Assembly: GCA_025963635.1 (NCBI GenBank)
Contig: JAOQAK010000007.1
Coordinates: forward strand, 1 to 64,000
DNA length: 64,000 nt
DNA from: Ferruginibacter sp.
GTDB lineage: Bacteria; Bacteroidota; Bacteroidia; Chitinophagales; Chitinophagaceae
Direction of reading: 5' to 3'
Shown: in pieces, positions 32,691 through 41,201 of the stretch
Position numbering within the stretch: the first letter of the stretch is position 1
How the letters are laid out: each line of letters starts with the position of its first letter
Notes under the pieces: generated by a model
The model's database searches: none
Seen by the model: only the letters and a program-made list of their open reading frames with translations
What the model was told of the DNA's origin: nothing
Translations under genes and position numbers: made by a program

Positions 32691-35678
32691 CTACTGCTGT
32701 ATCGTTAAGTTACCTAATATGCGAAACGTCTTTCCCGCCTGAACCGTCAATTGATTTCCTTGCGGAATACTCATAGGCACATTTAGAATACATTCGCCCG
32801 CAATTACAGGATCAATAACAATTGCAGAACACTTCGGCAACGGCGAGGGGGGAATTGAATTGTTGGCCCAGTTTGCCTGAACATCCCAATTACCATTACC
32901 TGTAAAAGTATAAGTAGCGGACGTAAATATATTCACTGTAAAAAAGTTCTTACTGAGATTACCACAGTACGAAGGGTTATTAAGTAGCGCATCAGTTAAT
33001 GTATTAAAATTGGTTCCCACAAAACTGGCGAGGGAAGGCGATGTATTTGAATAAGATAATCCGTATACGGTGTAGTTTTTTCCTCCGGGGTAACTGGTAC
33101 TGTTACTAAGATCGGCCGTGGAAGCGATGGATTTTATTAAGCTCGTTGATTTGTCGATAACTACATACATGTAGCTATAAGCTCCGCCCGGATCAGGAGG
33201 ATTGCTGTATATACTCCCGCCCGTTACAGCAACGCTATAGGCGTATGGCAAGGCAACGGTACTGCTGAAAGTGCCTGCCACCAGCACATATCTACCCGGT
33301 AACAAGGTAGTAGAAATAGACGAACTGACCGTAGTTGGGGGGGCAACCACATTGGAGGTGATAAAGTTATTGCAAGGGAAAGCCGGATCAAATGATTCGC
33401 GGTACAGATTATAAATTAAACCGGAAGAAGAAGAAACCGGGCTGGGCGTAAAGGTAAAGCTACCTGCAGCAGTTACCACGAACGAGTGAGTACTATATTT
33501 ATAAGAATTATTGAAACCTGAAGTGCCACAGGATGAAGTGCTTGTATTATAAAATACGAGGACAGTGGAGGGACTAGCACTCGTAATTGAGCCTGAGATG
33601 GTGGCTACTGTGCCATATTGCGGACTCAAAGAAAGATTAAGAGATGTACATCCCGCACTCGCATTAATACTGTCTGAAGGAGTGATCGTTGCACCCTCGG
33701 CAGCACAGGTTGACACAATGGTTATGTTGGCGGTATTGATGTTAAAAAATATATTATTTACTGCCTGTACTTTAATCCTGCCTGCCTGGGTCGAAAGATT
33801 GGGAACGCTGATTGTTTCAGTTCCATCATTGCTTGTATTACTGGCCAGCGTATAAGGATAGGTGAGACCACCGTCTGTAGAAAATAAAATATCCACATTA
33901 GTACAGTTTACGGGGGCAATATTCGTAGCCGCTACATTCCATGCAATTACTTGTGAGCCATTAGCGGCCCAGGTAATAGCACTGTTTTGAGAGGTGACTA
34001 TAAAAGGTCCTGAACCGCCGTTGAAGTTTACAGCAACATTTGCCTCCGACGTGCAGCCACCAAGCGGCGATTGATCACGGGCGGTAATACGAAAATTCAT
34101 TGTTCGGGCAGCACTAGGTAATACTTCATAGGCTGGAGAAATTCCGGCGACAATGTCATTAATTTTTGGGAACGTCCTGTTATTGCCGGTCGACGTGGGA
34201 GGATAGGAGCGGAAGTTCGGCCCCTGCGTATTGGTTGCTGCCGGCGGGGTGGCGGTAAGGAAGTTAACATCCATTTGTTCCCAGTTATAAACTAAAGCAT
34301 TTCCATCTGCATCGCTGCCAGATGCAGATAGGGTAAACGGTGTGGAGACAGGAACGTTGTACGAGACCGCTGCAACGCTAACGACGGGCGCATTATTCCC
34401 GGTACTTACAGGGGTAACGCAATTACCTGCACCGATCACATATGATTGAATCTGTGCAATACTACCAGCATGGAAATAGCTCTCCACGTTATTTACATAA
34501 GTATTACAGTTGAGAATTCCTCCGTAACTCATTAGCGAACTGCCACTGCCTGGTTCAAAAGCGGCGTCGGCGGTTGCTAAAGTATTGCAAGATCCGGCAT
34601 TTGATGCGAAGCTATGGGTAGCATTAAACTGGTGCCCAATCTGGTGTGCAACTGCCAGATCGAAAACAAACCCTTGTGGGCCCCGGACTGGATTCAGGCC
34701 CTGACCGGTTGAAAGACCTGCGGCGCTTTTGGCTTTTGTAGCTGCATTGCAGACCGTTCCGTTTAGTGCGTACCGGCCTTCCCATCCTCTGCTTAATACA
34801 ATACCAACGTCGTATCCACCAGTGCCGAGATAAGTGTCCAGGGTTAATTGATTGGCATCAAGTAATGCATCATCCAAAGCAGCCGTCGGCCCCGGGTAAG
34901 GATCTGTGGTAGCATCGGTAAACAGGATACTATTAGGAGTAACAATCGTGAACCTGATGTTCAGGTCTCTGTCGTAGATTGCTATGATATTATTAATGGT
35001 AATAGTAAGATAATTTCGTGCATTGTCCTGGCTCCCTGCCCATGCGGTATATTCCGCAGTAGCGGCTACAGCAAGCCGGTAGGTTCTTCTTTTGTTATCA
35101 CCCGATGTGATGTTTGCCGGTTTATTTGCTGCAACAGTAGCGCCGGCTTTGGTATTGCAGCCAATCATGGTTTTGTTTTCATCCTTTGTATAATATAGCA
35201 TGTGGGCACCCGGTTCATTACTATTTACCGGGCTGATATAAACATCTCCTTTATCAGAAAATATAATTCCACTGACCCCCTCTGAAGTGATCGTTATCCG
35301 TCCCCGGGATGATTTTGTAATTGGGTCAGATAAAACGTACGTTTTAACGTTATTTAACTGTGCGGCATACCTGGCATCCCAGATAGGCGATTCGGCTATA
35401 GACGTGAGTAAAATCGTTTTATCCGGTAAGGGCAGGGAAAAAGGGATACCCTTTGTAAATACCCCATCGGTACGTTCCAGCGGTGCATTGCGAACAACTT
35501 CGCTGAGTTTTCCCAAATCTAATTTTGAGAATACAATGCTTCCAGGCGAAACATCTTTGAGCAAAGTTGTATAACTTTTGTCAGTGTGGTTTTCGATATT
35601 ATTCCATAAGGTTTGTTGGGCTTGCAACTTAGGGCAACAAAAAACGCAGGTAAATACAAGGTAAAAGAATAGTCTCAT
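32691..35678 (-). CDS. Reprolysin-like secreted metalloprotease homologue with altered active site
   Basis: ATG 35678 (MRLFFYLVF; a TTG two codons upstream is in frame) gives 995 residues: a signal peptide ending LQAQ, a prodomain, and an M12B-type catalytic domain (about 195-410). Ig-like and fibronectin-like modules follow, with SDADGNALVYNWEQMD near 460, and a C-terminal beta region. The zinc site reads H345-Q-I-G-H349-x5-H355. All three His ligands are present but the catalytic Glu is Gln346 (codon 34641-34643 reads CAG). No T9SS sorting domain is found at the end (NLTIQQ), unlike most relatives. It may be a proteolytically dead binding protein. A strong terminator follows. Confidence 0.9.
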   Translation of the reverse strand: MRLFFYLVFTCVFCCPKLQAQQTLWNNIENHTDKSYTTLLKDVSPGSIVFSKLDLGKLSEVVRNAPLERTDGVFTKGIPFSLPLPDKTILLTSIAESPIWDARYAAQLNNVKTYVLSDPITKSSRGRITITSEGVSGIIFSDKGDVYISPVNSNEPGAHMLYYTKDENKTMIGCNTKAGATVAANKPANITSGDNKRRTYRLAVAATAEYTAWAGSQDNARNYLTITINNIIAIYDRDLNIRFTIVTPNSILFTDATTDPYPGPTAALDDALLDANQLTLDTYLGTGGYDVGIVLSRGWEGRYALNGTVCNAATKAKSAAGLSTGQGLNPVRGPQGFVFDLAVAHQIGHQFNATHSFASNAGSCNTLATADAAFEPGSGSSLMSYGGILNCNTYVNNVESYFHAGSIAQIQSYVIGAGNCVTPVSTGNNAPVVSVAAVSYNVPVSTPFTLSASGSDADGNALVYNWEQMDVNFLTATPPAATNTQGPNFRSYPPTSTGNNRTFPKINDIVAGISPAYEVLPSAARTMNFRITARDQSPLGGCTSEANVAVNFNGGSGPFIVTSQNSAITWAANGSQVIAWNVAATNIAPVNCTNVDILFSTDGGLTYPYTLASNTSNDGTETISVPNLSTQAGRIKVQAVNNIFFNINTANITIVSTCAAEGATITPSDSINASAGCTSLNLSLSPQYGTVATISGSITSASPSTVLVFYNTSTSSCGTSGFNNSYKYSTHSFVVTAAGSFTFTPSPVSSSSGLIYNLYRESFDPAFPCNNFITSNVVAPPTTVSSSISTTLLPGRYVLVAGTFSSTVALPYAYSVAVTGGSIYSNPPDPGGAYSYMYVVIDKSTSLIKSIASTADLSNSTSYPGGKNYTVYGLSYSNTSPSLASFVGTNFNTLTDALLNNPSYCGNLSKNFFTVNIFTSATYTFTGNGNWDVQANWANNSIPPSPLPKCSAIVIDPVIAGECILNVPMSIPQGNQLTVQAGKTFRILGNLTIQQ

Positions 35679-35730
35679 TTTCAATCATTTAGAGCTTGGC
35701 TATTTTCAAAAATATACCTTTTTTATTAAT

Positions 35731-35750
35731 AAAAGGGGGCAAATGCCCCC
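35731..35750 (-). terminator. Terminator of the AraC/membrane protein pair
   Basis: A GGGGGC/GCCCCC stem with a 4-nt loop (35735-35750) is followed on the minus strand by TTTTATTAAT. It is 140 bp after the stop codon of the 35892 gene. Confidence 0.85.
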
Positions 35751-35891
35751 ATAATATCTATTTGATAAAAGTGATTTTTATAACATAAAAAATTGATATC
35801 CGTATCACTCTGCTGGTAAGCGGGTTGTATGCAGTTTGGTTCAATCACCGTCGAACAGTACATGCCAATATCCGAATTGACCCAGCGCAGA

Positions 35892-36377
35892 TTATTTTAT
35901 TTTAGGTGTAAGAAGTAAAATTTTATGCAATGAAAAGTACGAGAAAAGAAGCCCAACTACAAGGATCAGGGTGCGTATCCAATTCATGCTATTCCACTCT
36001 GACCAGGTTCTTTTTAGCCTATCGATATCAGAAAGTTGAGCAGTTCTAAACATAATGTCATTTCGTGGATAGAAGTACATAAACGTTAAAGCTTCTGCCG
36101 AAATATACATGACAAAAGCGATCGCCAGATACAGCCGGACAGACGGGTCCGTCTTCCAAAACACAATCAGTACCAGTAATCCTAAAGCCTGGTTTAGTGG
36201 AGAAAAAATTCTGAAAAAATTCCCCGGATTTACGACTTTAAAATATTCTCTTGCGGTAGCGATGGATTCCGGAATATTACTTCCCCAGGATCTGGCGTCA
36301 ACCAACGAAGTGTACATATTTACCAGGATAAGCCCGGCTGCAATTGTAATTGAAGCAAATAAAAGTATTGTTTTCAT
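35892..36377 (-). CDS. Four-helix membrane protein (DUF1772-like)
   Basis: ATG 36377 (MKTILLFAS) gives 161 residues. A longer start at 36434 overlaps the AraC stop by 11 bp and would allow coupled translation, so both are possible. There are four membrane helices. The loop RNDIMFRTAQLSDIDRLKRTW before the last helix resembles DUF1772/anthrone-oxygenase-like proteins, whose function in bacteria is mostly unknown. It lies directly after an AraC-type regulator on the same strand; the regulator probably controls the pair. Confidence 0.75.
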   Translation of the reverse strand: MKTILLFASITIAAGLILVNMYTSLVDARSWGSNIPESIATAREYFKVVNPGNFFRIFSPLNQALGLLVLIVFWKTDPSVRLYLAIAFVMYISAEALTFMYFYPRNDIMFRTAQLSDIDRLKRTWSEWNSMNWIRTLILVVGLLFSYFSLHKILLLTPKIK

Positions 36378-36423
36378 GTTTTTTTTCACAAAGATGATCA
36401 TACAAGGATCCGCAGAATTGTAT

Positions 36424-37230
36424 TTAACGGACATCTTTATAGAGATGCCCTTTTACGGAACTTTTATTGCGTTTGTATTCACCCGGCGTAATGGTGGTGT
36501 AAGCTTTAAACGATTTAATGAAATGTGACTGGTCGGAAAATTGGCATTGGTAAGCGATTGCCGTTAACGGCAAGTCGGTATGATGAATTAGGTGTATTGC
36601 ATGGAGGTATTTTTTGTACAATAAAATTTCTTCGGTATTCATTCGGGTAGCTTCAAAAATCTTCCTCGATAAGTGCCGGGGGGAATAACATAATGAATTA
36701 GCGAGTTCTTTTACTGATAAATTATGCTGATTGACGGCATATAAAAAATTGTTTATTAATTGTTCCTGCGGTCGCCATTCAATAAAATTTCTCTTTGCCC
36801 AATTCAACAAAATAGAAACCCTGTTATTAAAATTTTCCTGTTCTGCAAGTTGGTGCCAAAGCGAGTGAAAGCCAGTATCAAGAAGGGTTAGATCAACAGT
36901 GATATCAGAAAACTCTGCAGCGTGGCTTCCAAAAATTTTTCTCACGGCCAATGGCTGAAAAAGAATACCCAGGAAAGTTTGATGTCTAGGAAGTTGAAGT
37001 TGGATCGGGGCTGTATTAAAACCATTAATAAAACAATTGGGTAACCGGTATTTACTGTTAGATAATTGAGCTATGATTGGGGAAGAATCGCTGAAGTTAA
37101 AAATGATTTCTACAATTCCTTTTGGCATAATATATTCCTTGTCAAAAAAAGTGAAATGGTCAACTTGCCAGATCGAATGTATTATATTCCTGGTTACCGG
37201 ATCTTTTGGTATGTAATAGTTGTAGTTCAA
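36424..37230 (-). CDS. AraC family transcription regulator
   Basis: The 268-residue protein has an N-terminal domain of the DUF6597 type (YNYYIPKDPVTRNIIHSIWQ, MPKGIVEIIFNFSD) and a C-terminal pair of HTH motifs: SVKELANSLCYSPRHLSRKI and LPLTAIAYQCQFSDQSHFIKSFK, ending ITPGEYKRNK. The start is TTG 37230, since a stop precedes it in frame and the next Met is residue 35. It overlaps or abuts the DUF1772-like gene. It is divergent from the GT4 gene across 334 bp in which I see no clear operator. Confidence 0.92.
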   Translation of the reverse strand: MNYNYYIPKDPVTRNIIHSIWQVDHFTFFDKEYIMPKGIVEIIFNFSDSSPIIAQLSNSKYRLPNCFINGFNTAPIQLQLPRHQTFLGILFQPLAVRKIFGSHAAEFSDITVDLTLLDTGFHSLWHQLAEQENFNNRVSILLNWAKRNFIEWRPQEQLINNFLYAVNQHNLSVKELANSLCYSPRHLSRKIFEATRMNTEEILLYKKYLHAIHLIHHTDLPLTAIAYQCQFSDQSHFIKSFKAYTTITPGEYKRNKSSVKGHLYKDVR

Positions 37231-37564
37231 GTTCCACGACGATTATATGACGCAGTCGGATATCAAAATACAAAAAACATTAATAGCTCCGCCATTTTCT
37301 TTAACTCCTCAGCAACAAGCCTGACCATTTTCAAAACAACCTGCGCTCCCTGGTAATCACAAATCAAGGAATTGGAATGCTTACAAAAGAGTATTTTTTT
37401 ACACATATTCTGTGCTTATACTCACACCGTCGTACCTGTATGCTCATGTAGCACCCGCTTTGTGGTGAATGTATGCTCCAATACCGGTTTAATCAGCTGG
37501 CTTAGGATGGTATGTAATTTGTAACCTTCGTATCAATAGAACAAATGCGGCAATCCCGTCAAAA
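37231..37564. other. Divergent intergenic region (AraC / GT4)
   Basis: It must hold both promoters. No exact TAnnTTTG box, inverted repeat or RNA gene was recognised. Confidence 0.4.
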
Positions 37565-38806
37565 GTGGAAAAAAAGCTAAAAAATCATATACAACCTCCC
37601 ACAAGTGTAAATCTTCCAGATAACCGGGTGAGTGTTCTCGAAATTATTGGCACTGCGACCCGCGGTGGGATGGAAAATCATATCATGAGTTTTCTAAAAA
37701 ACCTTCCTGCCGGTAAGTTTAGAATAACCTGTATCTGCCCCTGCGAAAGCCTCTTTACAAAGGCTTTGCGGGAGGTGGGCGTGGAAGGCGTGTATGTTAC
37801 CCCGCTTGCAGATAATCCCGACTGGCGCTCAATACAGATGGCTATGGAAGTTGCCCGCCTTCACCAGGTGGATATTTTACATGCACATATGCCTAAATCG
37901 CATGTTCTCGCAGGCATTGCCGGCTCGCTTTTACATAAACCTGTTGTAGCCACTGTTCACGGAATGCATGTGACGGCCCACGAACTTGGAGTGGCGCTTG
38001 CAGTTAAATCGCACCTGGTTACCAACTGCGAGGAAACCTACATCCAGGCTTTGGCATTAGGGGTGCCAGCCGAAAGAGTCAATCTTTTTCACAATGGAGT
38101 GGATGTGCAAGCGTTCCATCCCGCCAAATCCGGAGAAAAATTGCGTCATCTTATTAATGTGCCCGGCAGCGCTACTTTGATTGGTTTTGTTGGACGGCTT
38201 GAACCAGACAAAGGTCCTGATCTGTTCCTGCGGTCTGCAGGTCATGTTCACGAGTTGTTACCGGACGTTCATTTTGCAGTGGTTGGCGCCGGAAGTATGT
38301 TGAACAGGTTAAGGCAGATGACCAGGCAAATGCGACTGGAAGATCATTTGCATTTTGTAGACTGGTCAACAGATACCGCAGAGGTATACCCGGCATTTGA
38401 CCTGATGGCGCATAGTTCCCGTAACGATGGAACATCACTTGTGGTGTTGGAGGCGATGGCAAGCGGACGCCCCGTGGTCGGGATGGCAGTGGGTGGAGTG
38501 CGTGAAATGATCGGGAACGAGCATACAGGCATGCTGGTGGAGCCAAATGACTGGGAAGCGCTTGGCAATCAGGTTGTTCGTTTATTAGAGGAACCGTTAG
38601 TATTGAAATCGATGGGAGCCGCAGCACGAAAGCGTGTTGAAGAAAACTTTAATGTTTCGATCAACACACGTAGAACGGCTGACCTACTGTACCAGGTGGC
38701 ACTTTCATGGCATGATGCACATGAAAGTAGAAGTAATTATAAAATATCCCAGGCGTTGGATGGCAATGGTTCATTGAAATATCTTCCTAAGAGATCGGTA
38801 GAATAA
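37565..38806 (+). CDS. Family 4 glycosyltransferase
   Basis: A GTG start (37565, reading VEKKLKN) gives 413 residues with the GT-B fold: TRGGMENHIMSFL near residue 33, HAHMPKSH and VATVHGMH in the N-terminal half, then GFVGRLEPDKGPDLFL and the E-x7-E donor motif in SSRNDGTSLVVLEAMASG. It would retain stereochemistry and use a nucleotide sugar at the cytoplasmic membrane face. It is followed after 68 bp by a PIG-L deacetylase that also begins VEKSS/VEKK behind a GTG. The pair recalls sugar-deacetylation cassettes. The N-terminal sequence does not look like BshA of bacillithiol synthesis. Confidence 0.92.
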   Translation: MEKKLKNHIQPPTSVNLPDNRVSVLEIIGTATRGGMENHIMSFLKNLPAGKFRITCICPCESLFTKALREVGVEGVYVTPLADNPDWRSIQMAMEVARLHQVDILHAHMPKSHVLAGIAGSLLHKPVVATVHGMHVTAHELGVALAVKSHLVTNCEETYIQALALGVPAERVNLFHNGVDVQAFHPAKSGEKLRHLINVPGSATLIGFVGRLEPDKGPDLFLRSAGHVHELLPDVHFAVVGAGSMLNRLRQMTRQMRLEDHLHFVDWSTDTAEVYPAFDLMAHSSRNDGTSLVVLEAMASGRPVVGMAVGGVREMIGNEHTGMLVEPNDWEALGNQVVRLLEEPLVLKSMGAAARKRVEENFNVSINTRRTADLLYQVALSWHDAHESRSNYKISQALDGNGSLKYLPKRSVE

Positions 38807-38874
38807 TTTTTGCCTTGTTCTGTACATACTCATGGAAGCGGCCGCGTTTAATCACATTTATTATCTCCAAAATA

Positions 38875-39702
38875 GTGGAAAAAAGCTCCCGGGAAACTTT
38901 CCGTAAAATATCTTTTTATGTAGTTGCCCACGCCGACGACTGGCAACTGTTTATGCATCCGAATGTGCATACAGATCTGTCAGATCCACAATGCAAAGTG
39001 GTCTTCATAATTACTACGGCCGGCGATTCCGGGTTTGGTGAAAATTTTTGGACGGCAAGGGAGGAAGGATCAAAAAGCTCAGTCCGATATTTGCTTGCTC
39101 CTTTTGCGGTTCTCTCAGAAAGTAGCGGCCAAAAGAAATTTAATCAGCACAGTATTTACTATTGGTCACTAAATAATACAACTTCTTATTTTCTTCGCCT
39201 GCCTGACGGAAACCTTAATGGTAAAGGGTTTCCCGCCTCCAATTTTCAAAGTCTAACGAGGTTTAAAACCGGCCAGAATGATGCGATTGCTTCGCTGGAT
39301 AACTCCAATAACTACCTTACATGGTCAGATTTTGTAAACACCCTTGAATCTATTATCAGCTGTGAAAGTCAAGGCATCATCAATAGATGGATAAATTACT
39401 TAAATCCCGATCTCACCAATAACCCGGGCGATCATCCGGATCATGTTGCCACAGGGCAGGCGCTTCAAAATATATCTATCATCGCAACTTTACATCAATG
39501 TTTATTTGTGGGATACAGCACTGGTTCTGTTCAGGACTCGCTGGCGTTAACCGATTTATTTTGGAAAGCCGGGATGTTTGCAGTTTATGAGAAAGCCGTT
39601 TACGATTCTTGCGGGTATAGCACTTTGAAGGAAAATACAGATCTGTATGCAAGATGGTTATGTAACAGATCTAAACTCATTATATTATTACCGGCTTACT
39701 GA
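38875..39702 (+). CDS. PIG-L/LmbE-type deacetylase
   Basis: I prefer the GTG start at 38875 (275 residues) over a TTG at 38815. The zinc motif AHADDWQ near residue 20 replaces the usual AHPDD; the third ligand lies in DHPDHVATG near residue 200. TTAGDSGFG and the WTAREEG block between are typical of the larger PIG-L proteins. Members remove N-acetyl groups from GlcNAc-type sugars or related amides. With the GT4 partner upstream it may deacetylate the sugar that partner transfers. Pro-to-Ala in the motif leaves the metal ligands intact. Confidence 0.85.
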   Translation: MEKSSRETFRKISFYVVAHADDWQLFMHPNVHTDLSDPQCKVVFIITTAGDSGFGENFWTAREEGSKSSVRYLLAPFAVLSESSGQKKFNQHSIYYWSLNNTTSYFLRLPDGNLNGKGFPASNFQSLTRFKTGQNDAIASLDNSNNYLTWSDFVNTLESIISCESQGIINRWINYLNPDLTNNPGDHPDHVATGQALQNISIIATLHQCLFVGYSTGSVQDSLALTDLFWKAGMFAVYEKAVYDSCGYSTLKENTDLYARWLCNRSKLIILLPAY

Positions 39703-40101
39703 AACGAATAGACGAACGTTATAAGACTTAAACTTACGCTATAGAGATTCTGTAAGAATTTCCGCGATATTTTCAATAATAGCTTCTATAGACTGCACTG
39801 GTGCTGCACGGGTAAATACACGCCCGCAAAAAATAAAGGGTGTTTGGGAAATGGTTATTTAGTTAACGTTTATAAGCGCTGCCTGCAGCGTAATTCCTCC
39901 TCGCAACTTTTTTCGTGAACTGTTTATCCAAAGAATTATTTATCTCAGATCTTTTGAAGACATTTGCGTGAGTCAATGAGCTTTGCATGATTAGCTACTT
40001 ATTTTATTACAGTTTAAGCATGACAGAGCATGACAGGTGTGGCAAAGGCTATATTTATCTTCATGCATTATTGCTTGTTCATATAAAAAACCAACTTTCT
40101 A
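39703..40101. other. Intergenic region upstream of rhaT
   Basis: About 400 bp of AT-rich sequence should carry the rhamnose promoter. A direct repeat GCATGACA-N2-GCATGACA lies near 40017-40034, about 70 bp before the rhaT ATG, and is a possible regulator site. No terminator for the PIG-L gene was found. Confidence 0.4.
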
Positions 40102-41178
40102 ATGGGTGTTATTCTCGGTGTTATTTTTCATTTTATAGGTGGCTTTGCATCAGGTAGTTTTTACATGCCCTACAAAAAAGTTAAGGGTTGGCATTGGGAA
40201 AGTTTTTGGATCGTTGGTGGCCTTTTTTCCTGGTTGATTGTACCGCCGCTTGCCGCTTATCTTACAATTCCCGGTTTTGCTGAAATTATTAAAAATGCGA
40301 GTGGCTCAGTATTGACCGCCACTTTCATAATGGGATTGTTATGGGGCATTGGCGGACTCACGTACGGGTTAGGTGTGCGATATCTTGGCGTTGCGCTGGG
40401 TAGTTCGATCATATTAGGACTGTGCTCAGTTTTTGGTGCTATTATTCCATCAATTTATTATTATTTTACGCCTACCAGTGGTAAGGACACCATTGCAGAT
40501 TTGGTGGGTACCACATGGGGAAGATTGGTGATGCTCGGATTGGCGGTATGTGTTATTGGTATTATTATTTGTGGTAAAGCCGGCTCCATGAAGGATAAAG
40601 AACTGGGTGGTGCTGAAACAGATGCTTCAGGTAGTGAATTTAAAATCGGGATTGGCCTCCTGGTAGCAATTATTTCCGGCGTGTTAAGTGCTTGTTTTAG
40701 CTTTGGAATTGAAGCCGGTACTTCGCTTGGTATTGTCGCCAATAATGTTTGGAAGTTGGCTAATCCCGGACAGGGTGAGTTTTTGTTCCGCAACAACGTA
40801 ATTTTTGTAGTGATACTCTGGGGTGGCCTCACCACCAATTTTATCTGGTGTATGATCTTAAATATCCGCAATAAAAGTTTTGGCGACTATACCAATAAAA
40901 AAACGCCGCTGTTAAAAAACTATCTTCTTTGTGCGTTGGGTGGCACTATGTGGTTTTTGCAGTTTTTCTTTTACGGAATGGGCGAAAGCAAATTGGGCAA
41001 TGGTGCAAGCTCATGGATATTGCACATGTCATTTATCATCCTGGTGGCGAATATGTGGGGGCTGGTTTTAAAAGAATGGAAGAACGTAAGTAAAAAAACA
41101 ACTATGACGATCATCGTTGGGATCGCTACCATAATCCTTTCCATCCTTATTGTTGGATACGGTAATTCGTTAAAATAA
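40102..41178 (+). CDS. rhaT: L-rhamnose:proton symporter
   Basis: The 358-residue protein with ten membrane helices matches RhaT: GVIFHFIGGFASGSFYMPYKKVKGWHWESFW at the N-terminus, WGIGGLTYGLGVRYLGVALG in helix 3-4 and a C-terminal FYGMGESKLG. RhaT imports L-rhamnose with a proton across the inner membrane. It is the first gene of the rhamnose cluster, 23 bp before the aldolase-dehydrogenase gene, hence cotranscribed. Its place directly upstream of a PUL whose enzymes can release rhamnose is consistent with shared use. Confidence 0.96.
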   Translation: MGVILGVIFHFIGGFASGSFYMPYKKVKGWHWESFWIVGGLFSWLIVPPLAAYLTIPGFAEIIKNASGSVLTATFIMGLLWGIGGLTYGLGVRYLGVALGSSIILGLCSVFGAIIPSIYYYFTPTSGKDTIADLVGTTWGRLVMLGLAVCVIGIIICGKAGSMKDKELGGAETDASGSEFKIGIGLLVAIISGVLSACFSFGIEAGTSLGIVANNVWKLANPGQGEFLFRNNVIFVVILWGGLTTNFIWCMILNIRNKSFGDYTNKKTPLLKNYLLCALGGTMWFLQFFFYGMGESKLGNGASSWILHMSFIILVANMWGLVLKEWKNVSKKTTMTIIVGIATIILSILIVGYGNSLK

Positions 41179-41201
41179 TTCAGAACAAGAAAAATAAATA
41201 T

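Noticed and set aside
37565..39702. BshA/BshB bacillithiol synthesis pair
   Set aside because: The GT4 N-terminus (TRGGMENHI) does not match the BshA pattern and the PIG-L protein is of the larger type; no bshC is nearby.
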